This document shows, piece by piece, positions 22,513-33,309 of a stretch of DNA of 64,000 bases. A program made the translations under genes and the position numbers. The stretch comes from Porpolomopsis calyptriformis (Eukaryota > Basidiomycota > Agaricomycetes > Agaricales > Hygrophoraceae), in the NCBI GenBank assembly GCA_951640195.1, contig OX621164.1, forward strand, positions 1,717,098 to 1,781,097, in the 5' to 3' direction. The notes under the pieces were generated by a model that was not told where the DNA came from, searched no databases, and saw nothing but the letters and a program-made list of their open reading frames with translations. Positions within the stretch are counted from its first letter, which is position 1. Every line of letters begins with the position of its first letter.

Positions 22513-24727
22513 ATGACCGGTCTGCTAAATCTCCCAAAAATTTTCAACGATGGTCCAAATGGCATGGCATCGACGGTCGCGCTGTCGGCTGTCAAGCTCA
22601 TCTTTGACTTTGGTGAGAAACAATCGGATTTTTTTCGTGTCCTCAGCTCATACTGCCGCAGCGTTAAAGTCCGAAGCCAGTTCTCGACCTCACATCCTCG
22701 AGCTTTTGTCCTCTCTGGATCCCTCTCATTCTCCACCAGTCAGCGCCAATGGCAAACCAATGCCTCGCTCTGTGTTGTTCAAGGATACCCCACTGACATC
22801 TCTCTTTACTGACGGCATGTCCGAAGACCTTATCTGGGAACAGTTAGACCTGAGAGCGCAAGCGGTTTGTGCCGTCCTTGACCATGTCCTCGCGGATGAC
22901 CCTGACGGAAGTGACGACGATCCGATGGAGGACGGTTCCCTTGATGAAGAATTGAATTCGGATGATAATCTGGTCTACGGCTACGGAATCGACAGCGAGG
23001 ACACGGACACAGAAAACCATGACGATTCTTCAGCTGCGGATTTGGGAGAAAGTGTAACTGGACTACGAGACTCGTCTTCGGACGGGACTGACACGGACCA
23101 AGATGGCGTCAGCCCTTCGAAACTGGCTCAAAAAAGAGATTCTGAATTGAACGACGATTTCTTCAATCTGCTCTCCTTCAATGCTGAGATAGAGGCTGCC
23201 GAAGCCAAGTCGGCCTCAGTGGGTCGTCTTGGTGCCGACGACTTGGACAGCGATGATGATGTCCCCGTGGACTTGTTCGCCCCTGTCGACGGGTATGAAC
23301 TTGATGAGAACGACTCAACGAATGATACTGGAGGTCCGGTTTCATAGGACCCTACAACTCAATTGGTCACTGACATGGATCATCCCTTTATCCAGAGGTC
23401 TACTACCAAGACTTCTTTGAGCCTCCACGCTCGAAGCCGAGGCATCCGGTGCCAAAGGCCGCCGGGAGTACGACCAGGGTACGATTCCACGATGAAGTGA
23501 GAGTAAAGCATATCAAGGCGAAAGGAAGAAGGTTACCCGTTTCTGCCTTGACTCTCTTCCGAAACCTTGGCCGTCTTGGCGGCAAATTTCAGAATGATGG
23601 CGAAGAAGGAGAGCTCGAGGATGACAACGATGATCCTATGGACGAAGATAGTGAGCATGACGAGGACACAGGCGACAGCAACTTGAGGACGATTGAGAGG
23701 CTGAAAACTGACCTATTTGCCGATGACACCGATCAAAAAGATGGTTTGGAGTAACTGTGCTATTCTCCTTGTTTTCATTCTCATACTACCTCGCAGAGAA
23801 TTTGTCGGCACACGAAAGCCGTATGGACGACCTGCGTCGCCAAATAGCAGAACTGGAGGCTGAAAACGTCCGAAAAAAAGACTGGGTTCTAATGGGAGAG
23901 GCTAACGCTCGTAGCCGACCTCAAAATTCGCTCTTGGAAGTGGATCTGGAGTTTGAGCGAGCTATGAAGGCAGTTCCTGTCATGACTGAAGAAACCGTGC
24001 GGGATCTGGAAGAGCGGATCAAGGCACGAATTCTCGAAGGTCGTTTTGACGATGTCATTCGCAGGCGACCTATGGACGACAAGCCTTTCTTGCCTTCACG
24101 ATTTTTTGAATTGAAAGATACCAAGTCTACTCAGTCACTGGCACAGATTTACGAGGCCGAATACATGGCCGCACAGACAGGGGATGTAGTTGGTGAGGAC
24201 CGTGATGGACGGCTGAAGAAAGAACACGACGAGATTGAAAAACTTTGGGAAAACATTTGCGGAAAGCTGGATGCTCTCTGCAATGCGCATTTTGTGCCAA
24301 AACAGGTATGTGGTGTTGATACATTTTACAGATCGTTGGTATCTGACTTTCGACGTCGCAGCCTAAAGCCACGATCTCGACCGTATCGAATGTACCATCT
24401 GCGACCCTTGAATCTGCGCTTCCCACTACCAAATCTGTATCGACTATGCTTGCTCCAGAAGAAGTGTTCGCACCGACACCATCAGACCTTCAAGCCAGAA
24501 GCGAACTGATGCCCGCCGAGAAACGCGCACTAAGGAGCAAGCAGCGGAAGCTAAGGAAGAAAATGCGCGATACCCTCGACAAAAGCGTGGAGAAGTACGC
24601 GAAAAAGTCTCTTCGCAGTGTGAAGAAACAGGGAGATTTGAAAAGTACGGTAAAGGCTGGAAAGGGTGTTACGGTGGTAGGGAAAAAGGTGAAAGACCGA
24701 CCACGGACCCGCGTTGCTGAGTCGTGA
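22513..24727 (+). CDS. MPP10: U3 snoRNP protein Mpp10 (small-subunit processome)
   Basis: Mpp10 scaffolds Imp3/Imp4 on the U3 snoRNA for 18S rRNA processing. After a 37-codon first exon and a very short 34-nt intron (GTGAGAAA..CCTCAG) come helical and acidic regions (LVYGYGIDSEDTDTENHDDS), then EVYYQDFFEPPRSKPRHPVP, RVRFHDEVRVKHIKAKGRR, LSAHESRMDDLRRQIAELEA, WVLMGEANARSRPQNSLLEV, FERAMKAVPVMTEETVRDLE, RRPMDDKPFLPSRFFELKDT and QSLAQIYEAEYMAAQTGDVV, and a Lys-rich tail. The block from QNSLLEV to EYMAAQ is the diagnostic Mpp10 core. Four introns are inferred. The acidic stretches and C-terminal basic tail fit the family. Confidence 0.93.
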
Positions 24728-24786
24728 GAAACTCTTACCTAAACGTATTTGCACCGCCTGAATACTCCTCATCTGCTACCACCATC

Positions 24787-25867
24787 ATGCCTCTTTTCAA
24801 GCGTGACAACAAGCCTTTGATACCCCCAGTCGATCACAACCAGAGTAGCGGAAACCGCCCTGGACTTCGCTCAAGCTCCAACTCATATGTCGCTAGTCGA
24901 GATGGTGATCTCTCCATCAATTCGAACGACACCTACTCTACAGCACCTCCCGATGATCAATACACAGCTGATAGACGTGCTCTCATGGACGGTTACGTAC
25001 CCCGCGATGGGGGAAGGGAGCCATTTCCGGAGGAAGGGAACGACGACGATGTTGAAGGTATCAAGCAGCAGACGAGATTCGTGAAACAAGAAAGCGTTCA
25101 GTCTTCCCGAAATGCCCTTCGATTGGCTCGCGAGGCAGAGGAGACCGCCAGGAATACTCTCGGTCGGCTTGGCGACCAGTCAGGTGCGTTTATTGTAATC
25201 AGTCTGGCAGAAATCTGATGCCGGCCCCATCAGAAAAACTTGCCGAGACAGAGCGTCACTTGGACGTCGCAAAGGGTCATTCCGCCCGCGCTCAGGACAA
25301 CACCGATGAACTCAAACAACTTAACCGGTCCATCTTCCGCCCGGTCATCACTTTCAATAAGGATAGGAAGCGCGCGGCCCAAGAGGCCAAATTGTTGTCC
25401 AGATATGAGGAAGAGCGTGAAGAACGGGAGAAAGCGATGATGGATGTCAGGGAATCGCAAAATAGGGTTGGCCGTGCCATCACATACGGGCGTGGAGGAG
25501 AAGGAGACGGGAACGGGGACGAAGAAGGGATAAATAGAGGAAGGTTCAAGACGTCTGAACAACTCGCCGAAAGGAAGGAAGGAAGGAAGCGTTTTCAATT
25601 TGACGCGACTGCGTCAGATGATGAGTTGGAAGACGAATTGGATGACAATCTGGACGAACTTGCACAGGCAACAAATAATCTCAAGGTTTTAGGCCAGACT
25701 ATGGGTCAAGAGCTCGACAATCAGATTTTGAGGATTGGAAGGATAGAGGACAAGACTACCACATTGGGTAACAAGGTCCACTCGAATACCATGGCGGTGG
25801 GTACACTTGGAAACTATATTATTCACCGTTTTTAACCCGACAATTACAGCTCAAAAAGATCAAGTAG
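24787..25867 (+). CDS. SEC9: SNAP-25-type t-SNARE Sec9
   Basis: This is the Qbc-SNARE of exocytosis at the plasma membrane. It starts MPLFKRDNKPLIPPVDHN. First SNARE motif: KQQTRFVKQESVQSSRNALR, LAREAEETARNTLGRLGDQS, EKLAETERHLDVAKGHSARA. Linker with VITFNKDRKRAAQEAK. Second SNARE motif: ELAQATNNLKVLGQTMGQEL, DNQILRIGRIEDKTTTLGNK, VHSNTMA, then LKKIK after the last intron (25805-25849). Zero-layer glutamines are present in both motifs. No transmembrane helix or palmitoyl-Cys cluster is seen, as in yeast Sec9. The intron at about 25182-25231 (GTGCGT..CATCAG) joins the two halves. Confidence 0.93.
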
Positions 25868-25970
25868 AAAGTGGTGTGTGTGTGGTTCAGAACCGATTCA
25901 GAGCATGTAGAATACAGATGATCGCGGTCACGCAAAAGTCACCTGACCAGTCCTTTCCTCTCCAGCAAAA

Positions 25971-27421
25971 ATGTCTGAATACGAACGGGAAAAAGCAAAG
26001 AATATTGCCAGAAACAAGGAGTTACTGGCCAGCCTTGGTCTCGATAAACCCATCTTTGAACCAAAGGAAAACCGCCGTGTCTCGGCACCTTCTACAAAGA
26101 AAAGGAAAATGACCACCGATGATGAGCATTTGGAAGGCGATTTACCCGCCAAGGTCTCGCGAAAGGCCTCTCAGGAGGTTTCAGCTTCGGGTCCACGTCG
26201 TAGCCAAAGAAACGTTGGAAAAACCATCGATTACTCTGCAGAATTCGAGCGTGATTTGCGTCTTCCTCCTCGCGTTGAAAAAAGCCGAAATGAGAACCGT
26301 GGTCCACTGGGAAGAGAAAGTGGGAAAAGGATACACAATCCGTCAGTGTGGATCGTGTTTGTATGTAGTTGTTCCTGACATATGTCTCAGGAAAACATTT
26401 GGATCTATACCCGGCATTCCGGTTGGGACATGGTGGGAGTCCAGGTATGCTAGTCACCTCACAAGTTTTCATGTTACCAATGTTGACCATCCACGCGTAG
26501 GCAGGGTTGCAGCGCTGATGCCATTCACGCGTATGTGTGTCAATAATAGATCAATGTCGCCAACTTGACACTCCACCAGACCCTGGGTGGCAGGTATCGC
26601 TCCAAGTCTCCAAGGGGCCTACTCCGTCGCGTTGTCGGGCGGGTACGACGACGACGTTGACTTGGGCTACGCTTTGTGAGTCGCGAAATAAATCCTGAAC
26701 GTTCAAGCTACTTCACATGTAACAGTACCTATACAGGAAGCGGTCAGTGTCTGCCACCGTTCGCGGTAATTTAGATTCTCACCCTGACGACAGGTGGACG
26801 AGATCTGAAAGGGACGAAGGAGGCACCAAAGAATGTTGGTTCAACTACAGTCGTAGTCCTGAATTATTGCTGACCGGTGATCTGAAGCTACGGACAGCTC
26901 CCCAGAGTTCGGATCAGACTTTTGATAACCATTTTAATCGGGCGCTCCAGGTAAGAAAGGTAGCCATGACCACGAATGACGTTGATTCGAACTACTGCAG
27001 AGATCCTCCGAGACTAAGAAGCCGGTGCGAGTTATTAGAGGCTTCAAATTAAAGTCTCGTTATGCACCAAGTGAAGGGTGAGTGTATTCAACGATGGCGG
27101 GTAAAAGACGACTTTTAACCATTTTGTCTTAGGTACCGTTATGACGGGCTTTATACGGTTGAAAAGGTTTCGTTGAATGCACATGTTTTCATCCTTTTTG
27201 ATGACGCTGATGGTGTAATCCTCAGGCCTGGATTGAAAAGGGTCTGAACCCAAAGGGATATCTAGTTTGTAAATTTGCATTCAAGGTGAGTGACGAATTC
27301 CAACTCTGTTGGACTGAGGTGAACATTATTTCAGCGGATTGAAGGTCAAGCTCCTTTGCCAGTTCGGGACGTAGATGGCTCCGAAGACCATGTAGAGGAT
27401 GATGAACAGGAAGAGATCTAA
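25971..27421 (+). CDS. SRA/YDG-domain protein (methyl-cytosine reader type)
   Basis: The SRA domain binds hemimethylated or 5-modified cytosine and occurs in UHRF1 and plant SUVH proteins. The N-terminus is basic (KSTKKRK-like, RRSQRN) with no RING, PHD or Tudor motif visible. Spliced domain: KTFGSIPGIPVGTWWESR, APWVAGIAPSLQGAYSVALS, GGYDDDVDLGYAFTYTGSGG, RDLKGTKEAPKNLRTAPQSS, DQTFDNHFNRALQRSSETKK, PVRVIRGFKLKSRYAPSEGY, RYDGLYTVEKAWIEKGLNPK and GYLVCKFAFKRIEGQAPLP. The TYTGSGGRD and YRYDGLY signatures are intact. Seven introns were removed. TAA is at 27419-27421 after an acidic tail. Nuclear function in DNA methylation maintenance is inferred from family. Confidence 0.92.
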
Positions 27422-27593
27422 CCGTGTCCATATGAAGTGACATCCTTGCGACTTAGCCCCACATCGAATTCCACGCTTCCTCGGCTTCACGCCGCTCCCC
27501 CCACCGGCTGACACCGGTCCTTCGATACCAAAAGCACGCGATTTCGATACGTATTTCATGTATATACTGCTTTCATCTATTCCACTCCTTTCC

Positions 27594-28376
27594 AATGGCA
27601 TTAGCCATGCACATTTTTTGTCTGTCTTTGCTCGTTAACATCCTCACCGTCCTCGCCAGTAATGTCAGAGTCTGTCTGCCTGAAGGAAACCACACCGAGT
27701 TGGTTGTCGCGAGGGATGGAAACGCGCGATTCACGTACTATCAGACTGGACTGTGAGTTTATACTTTCTCGCCTCTTCAAACGGGCATCGACAGCCAATT
27801 TATCACAGCGGTGCTTGCGGGACATACAGTCAGCCCAGCCAGTATGTGAGTGGATCACCCTTGGTGAGATGTTTCGTACCAGCTCACAATACCTAACAGA
27901 TCGTAGCATTAAACGCACCCGTGAGTTGGGCTCGCAACCTCTCGTTCGAACCTCACACCCTCGAGTCGTTTAGGAATGGGATGGCGGTTCCCACTGCGGG
28001 GATATGATCACTATTACCTACGGCGAGAAAACGGCCCAAGCGCAGATCGTTGACCTCGTACGTTGTCCGATCCTCCGACGAGTCGGTTTTTGACTTCGAT
28101 CCTCTACAGTGCGTCGGGTGCCCTTACAACGCCCTCGACTTGAGTGCAGGCCTGTTTGGCCACTTTGCGGATCTCAGCGCCGGAGAGATCTACGGCAGCT
28201 GGCAGTATGGAACACCCACATCTTCGCCATCATCTCCTTCTGTAACCTCGACTCCTTCGTCAACTGCCTCTTCGAAAACAATAACTAATAGCCCTACCCC
28301 GACTGGCCCTCAAGTGCTTGCTGAGATGCAAATGGCACTCCTGGGATTAGGTGGCATTGTTGCATCCTCTCAATGA
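27594..28376 (+). CDS. Secreted RlpA-like double-psi beta-barrel protein
   Basis: A hydrophobic signal peptide (MHIFCLSLLVNILTVLA, starting at 27594 or the in-frame ATG at 27606) precedes a small DPBB domain of the expansin/cerato-type fold. Spliced parts: ARFTYYQTGLGACGTYSQPS, QYIVALNAPEWDGGSHCGDM, ITITYGEKTAQAQIVDLCVG and CPYNALDLSAGLFGHFADLS, then AGEIYGSWQYG. The GACG, HCG and CxGC cysteines and the LDLS motif fit family RlpA-like DPBB_1. A Ser/Thr/Pro linker and a weakly hydrophobic C-terminus (MALLGLGGIVASSQ) follow. Four introns are inferred. Such proteins are common in basidiomycete secretomes and some bind wall polysaccharide. Catalytic activity is not implied. Confidence 0.85.
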
Positions 28377-28425
28377 TAGTATAGAAGTATTTCCACACTA
28401 CAAATGAACAAGAAATCGGCATATA

Positions 28426-29647
28426 CTACTGCAGCGACGGGAGTTGAACCACCTCTCCCACCATGCGCAAGAATAATTCTTTCTCTGCCCGGCAGCTCTC
28501 CGCATTGTCAAGGTCGGTCGATGGAGGAACGGAACCCTTCCGGTGTCGGGCGACCCAAAGCCGGTATAGGCCTCCGATACTATCCCTCAGAGCTTCTTCA
28601 TAACCGTCTTCGTGATGGGTACCATGGTTATCAGTTTCTTTACCTGTTTTGGCCCATTCATTATTTCGATTGGGTATTGAGGAAACTATTCCATCAGTAT
28701 TCGGCGACTTCGGAGATAGGACGCTGTCGACTGATCTTGTCATGCCGGATGGTGGCGAAGGTGATTCCAGGTCCAAGCTGGGCTCAAATGTTGAATAATC
28801 GAGGCTTTTGCGTGGAGAAAGAGAATTGAGAGCTGCGGTGAGAGTGGTGGGTGACGGTGGCTCGAGATGGGTGTGGGTGCGCGGATGAAGAGAGGCGTAG
28901 GAGAATATGATCGGCTTCTCTAGCTTAGCATCAGGCGGGACGATGTGCAGCCTGCCGCGGTTCTGCGAAAGGGGAGAAGGAAGGGTTGAATCGCCTGAGC
29001 CTGCGGAATCAATCAGAATGGGAGGCACAAAAAAAAGAAAGATTGGAGTCACCGTGCACAGTAGCATACTGTGCCCAGTACGCGTCTTCGGCACAGTCTT
29101 GGGAGGCGTTCTCTTTTATATCGAGCAACTCGGGCTCCGGAATATCGTCACCCTGTCCATAAGCATCCCAATAGGCCCGGTCGTCCGCACCATCACCATG
29201 ATCAGACAAATTATTGCGGCCAAGACGATGTGGGGATACTATTGCATCATGTAGTGATTGCTGGCACCCGGGGGGGAAAGGCATAATATTCGCGTCGTGG
29301 TATTTCCAGCCTTGAAAAGGATCCCACTGGAATACTATGCGCAGACCGGGGGTAACCGCGACATGTGCATATGTCTGGTCATCGGATGAGTAACGAACGG
29401 GGTAAGACGTGCATCTATCGTGATCGAGAGTAAGAGACTCGAGCAGGCTGATGGTCTGATGTTGATGTGGGGAAGGCCAGCAGAGATAATCGTGCGGGTG
29501 TTCTGGATGGACAAAGTGGTGGCGTTGAAGAAGAGATTTCGAGATGAGTTGTGAGGGCAGAGGTTGTTCCAGCTGAGAGGGTGGAGATATGTAGCCAAGA
29601 ACGAGATTTATCGTGTACGGAAGGATTGGGGTGGGTGTGGTGAGCAT
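28426..29647 (-). CDS. Uncharacterised protein with repeated AYWxxYxxxxGD motif
   Basis: I do not recognise this protein. Two exons give about 375 residues. The start ATG at 29647 opens MLTTPTPILPYTINLVLGYI, followed by QHQTISLLESLTLDHDR, a TPGLRIVFQWD strand, an acidic segment with two related motifs (RAYWDAYGQGDD and DAYWAQYATVHGSGDS), a Ser/Pro-rich linker with many SP sites, and a C-terminal helix EALRDSIGGLYRLWVARHRK before ELFLRMVGEVV. The intron begins GTGACTCC after YATVHG and ends CCGCAG. The ordered N- and C-terminal parts and the preserved frame make it a real gene. No signal peptide or membrane segment is seen, so it is probably intracellular. Confidence 0.7.
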
Positions 29648-29749
29648 GCTCGTGGTCAGAAACCAAGATTGCAGAATGCTTGTGCCCGGTCCTTGGCCAT
29701 GAAGTGAGTGCGTGATTGAAAATCATCTGCTTTGTCTTCAGCCACCACA

Positions 29750-30259
29750 ATGAGGACGTCTGCTCTCATCGTCCTCCTTCCCTTCCTCATATCCGCACAG
29801 GTCCGTTTTTGTCCTATTTCATTTCCTCGTCTCACTCTCCTCTAGTCGCAAAGCGTCCAGCTGTCTACTTCCCTAATTCAAACCGTCGTATTTGGCCCAA
29901 ATAGAGTCCTCACCACCCAAGTGCAAACCGTCGTCCTCACTATCACACCCACCCCCAGTGCCTCTGCTCCCCCCCTCCCTTCTGGGAATGTGACCGCTTC
30001 CGGAAACTCGACCCTCACCCACACGGGGAACTCGACATCAAGTGCGGCCTCGACCGTAACATCCAGCAATCTTCCGACAGCCCCCTCAAATGTGGATGGC
30101 GGAGGAGATGGTGGTGCTCCAAGTCCTGGTGCAAAAGGCGCCGGTGGAATGTACGGCCCAAATGACGGCTATATTGCCGCTGCGAATACGCTAAAACGAA
30201 ACGCCCTTTTGGTCGCCCTCGCCGGGGTGGTGGTTGGCGGGGCATTGGTGTTGGTATAG
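29750..30259 (+). CDS. Small secreted Ser/Thr-rich protein, probable GPI anchor
   Basis: MRTSALIVLLPFLISAQ is a signal peptide. One intron (29801-29848) follows. The mature part is about 135 residues and rich in Thr/Ser with NxT/S sites (NVTASGNSTLTHTGNSTSS). A Gly-rich stretch comes before a C-terminal hydrophobic segment (NALLVALAGVVVGGALVLV) at the very end, as in GPI-anchored fungal wall or membrane proteins. No enzymatic domain is seen. It diverges from the orphan gene on the left, with 102 bp between starts. Confidence 0.75.
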
Positions 30260-30434
30260 AGATACTTCATCGCACACTTTCTTTATCTCTGGACTCTTGC
30301 ATTGCATTTCTTCTTCCTTGGATGAGCTAGATGGCTCCCCAGGGCACATGTAATCCCTACAGCACACCCCGGTACATACAGTTTATTTCATTACGGACCA
30401 CCTTCGTTATATTATGCAATACTGATTTGCGAAC

Positions 30435-31780
30435 ATGAATCAAACAAGAAAGGTTCGTTTCCCTCACACAGCTAATCTCACAGCAAACTGAGTACACAGA
30501 TCATCGGCACACACAACGGGGCCTTTCATTGTGATGAAGCCCTTGCTGTATTCCTTCTGCACCAGACAGAAAGCTATGCCAACTCCGGTGAGGGTGTTCA
30601 CATTCCTTCTCTTCTGTCTCATCAAGACGTCCGAGTAGATGTCAAACGTACCAGGGATCCTGCCCTCCTGGAAACTTGCGACATCGTGGTGGATGTAGGA
30701 GGCGTATACGATGAGAGCACACAAAGATTTGATCACCACCAGCGTGGTTTCACTGAAGTCTTTGGTCATGGCTTTCGAACGACGTTGTCATCCGCCGGTC
30801 TGATCTACAAGTGAGTCCGCCGTTGTACATCATGTAGATAGACCTTCATCTTGATTGTGTTTCTCCATAGACATTTCGGACGCGAAATCATCGCCGGAAG
30901 ACTACATCTCTCCCTCGATGACCCCACAGTGACCGAATTGTGGTTGAAATTATACTCGGTACGATTTTCAATCATCATCATCCAGTCAAGCTCACGGACG
31001 GTTCTAGGAGTTTATCGAGGCCATCGATGCAATCGACAATGGCATTTCCCAATATCCTATCGACATCACACCCAAATATCAAAACCGTACGGACTTATCT
31101 AGCCGAGTTAAACGTCTTAATCCCGCATGGAACGAGCCCTTTGACTCCAAGGCAGTGGATGTACGTCACTCCGTGAGTACTCGGACGCATGATCTGATGA
31201 TTATCTTGTAGTCCCGTTTCGCGACAGCCAGCCAAATGACTGGCACAGAATTTCTGCAGAGACTGGATTATTATGCAACCGCCTGGCTTCCTGCGCGGCA
31301 GATAGTCCATGCATCACTTCTTAATAAACATAGCGTGGATCCCAGTGGAAAAATTATGCTTTTTGACCAGTTCGTCCCTTGGCAGGTACGTGGTCGGTTA
31401 CCCGTCACAGTTCCAAAGTCCCTCATTGACCGTGCAGGAACACCTTTTTGAGCTAGAAGCCCAAGAATCCGTACCGAAAAAAGAGAAAACTATTTACGTT
31501 CTTTACCCCGACTCGACGGCTGGGAATTGGAGAGTTCAAGCTGTTTCCATCTCTCAAGGTAGCTTTGAAAGTAGAAAGGCATTACCGGAAGCTTGGAGGG
31601 GACTCCGGGACGACCAGCTAAGCATAGTCTCTGGTATCCCCGGTGGGATTTTCGTTCACGCGTCTGGATTTATTGGGGGTACGATTTAGTCATTTCACCA
31701 CGCTATTTGCTCATTTCGTTTTAGGGAATAACACAAGAGAAGGGGCCTTGGAACTCGCCAGAGCCGCAATTGCCATGTAA
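30435..31780 (+). CDS. MYG1: MYG1 family exonuclease/metal-dependent hydrolase
   Basis: MYG1 (UPF0160, DHH-like) is a 3'-5' RNA exonuclease acting in nucleus and mitochondria. Splicing MNQTRK (30435-30452) to IIGTHNGAFHCDEALAVFLL uses an intron ending at GTACACAG. Then come DVRVDVKRTRDPALLETCDI, VVDVGGVYDESTQRFDHHQR (DHH-like metal ligands), EFIEAIDAIDNGISQYPIDI, QMTGTEFLQRLDYYATAWLP, NWRVQAVSISQGSFESRKAL, SGIPGGIFVHASGFIGGNNT and REGALELARAAIAM, ending TAA at 31778-31780. Conserved HCDEA, VGG.YD, FDHHQ, AIDAIDNG and HASGFIGGN are all present. Six introns are inferred. Confidence 0.93.
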
Positions 31781-32153
31781 TGTTGCTATTTGTATATCAT
31801 CAAGTTTCCTAGCTATGCCAGATTAAGATCAGTGTGAGTGTTGTGGTCATCTTTTCTGCGCTAACTCGAACCGGATTTGCGTGCTATCCTCCAAGTTCGT
31901 TTCCACTGGTTTAGTCGCGTGCTGTCTCTGTACACCGTGGATCCCGTTTCTTCGCTATTTCAACGCAGCAGCAGATGCATCGATAGAATTCAAAATGGCT
32001 GCTCACATTGCTATCTTATCAATCACACGTGTCTGTTTGCGGGCGCAGTGACACAACTCGTGTTGCGCTCGCCCTATGGAGCACACCCCCTTCTCTCGCA
32101 GTCTCCCATAGGCTACAACCTTTCCTGTCTACTTCGACTCACATACTCAGACG
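31781..32153. other. Intergenic region, no gene seen
   Basis: 373 bp between MYG1 and the MARVEL-like gene. A frame from 31877 overlaps the next gene out of phase, with irregular composition, and is rejected. The region presumably carries the MYG1 3' end and the next promoter. Confidence 0.4.
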
Positions 32154-32873
32154 ATGACGGTCGTGAAAGCCAAGTATCACCCATTCCTATTTGCCTTCAT
32201 AGCCATGTCAGCTGTGGCCGAACTCGGTCTCACTGTATTTTTAATTTATGCTGGAAATGCCAAAGGGACTTGGCCTCGTCCTCGCTATCATTCTCTGTAC
32301 GTTTTTCACACGAATTTGGGAGTTCTGGTCACCAAATCTCCATGGGATGCATGCAACTAGCTTAATATTCTTCGCTTTTAACGCAGCGTGGACGATCACG
32401 TTTTCGATGGCGTATATATTGTGGATGATCGATGGAGCCGTTCATTTGTTGGCCAGCATTGCGAGCTCAATCATATGGTTGCTCGTCACAACAGCTTTAT
32501 GGGTTCGTCCGAGACTCGAGTCATCCTCTCTGTCTCATCCATTCACAGGGAGTTGCGACTGGAATAATGCATTTCACGCGAACAGGGGGGGATTGCCCGC
32601 AGTCACTCCCAATCTCACGGTCTGGGGGACCACTGTTCTGCTATGCGATCTGTTCTCGAGGCTGACCATTCCTGACAGATGTAGACAGTCCCTGACCGTC
32701 GAAGCCTTGGGATGGGCAGAGCTTGGACTGTGCCTGATCACACTGTGCGCTACTTGTATATGGGTTCAGCAGGCCAAACGGAGCTATGTGAGTTCACTCG
32801 TGCCAAGCGGTGTCATCGCGGTTCTACTGATAACGTCTTCCTAATATGTTAGCGCTCCAGCTTTTATGTCTAA
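32154..32873 (+). CDS. MARVEL-like four-transmembrane protein
   Basis: The spliced product has four hydrophobic segments: FLFAFIAMSAVAELGLTVFL, SLLIFFAFNAAWTITFSMAY (with an adjoining ILWMIDGAVH), LASIASSIIWLLVTTALWGV, and GWAELGLCLITLCATCIWVQ. The loop between TM3 and TM4 holds FTRTGGDCPQSLPISRCRQS with two Cys. This spacing is typical of fungal MARVEL-domain proteins of the plasma membrane. Four introns (about 32296-32360, 32506-32550, 32618-32678, 32789-32852) were removed. The last exon ends RSSFYV and TAA at 32871-32873. No specific function can be assigned. Confidence 0.72.
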
Positions 32874-33309
32874 CTATGCAGTGATGGAGTGACCCACGAT
32901 CGTTGTCTGAACTGGGTTCGACTGACGTATTCCTACGCTTCATCCCAATATCTATCGAGTTATTTATCTACACGGACGTGAATCATTCCAACACTTCCAG
33001 TTCTTTAATTTCTTGAATATACATTAGAGTTCCTCAGTTGAAACGATTACCAGATCTTTGACAAGCGTGGTGGCTGCTGACGTAAACGGGCTCATCGGGA
33101 CGACTACTTGTGACTTTCAAAGTTCTGCAAAGTAGAGATTCAAGAGGTATCGGTGAGTATTTGAGCATTTCTTTGATCAGCTGGTGGTACAGGAGAAGCG
33201 GAATTGGCTTTGAGGGCGTTCAATCGAGTCAAAAGTGGTGGATGGAGGTTGCATTTTTGGATGACCATGTTATGCTTATCGACTGCTCCAATTTAGTTTT
33301 CGCCACAAT
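32874..33309. other. Region upstream of eL15
   Basis: 436 bp without a coding gene. A GTGAGT..TACAG segment at about 33154-33193 could be a leader intron of the eL15 transcript. Otherwise nothing is seen. Confidence 0.35.

Noticed and set aside
28430..28480. T-arm-like motif near the end of the orphan gene
   Set aside because: It lies inside the C-terminal coding sequence and has no matching stems around it.
31877..32365. 162-codon plus-strand frame overlapping the MARVEL-like gene
   Set aside because: Shadow of the real exon in another frame; its Cys/His-rich sequence has no fold features.
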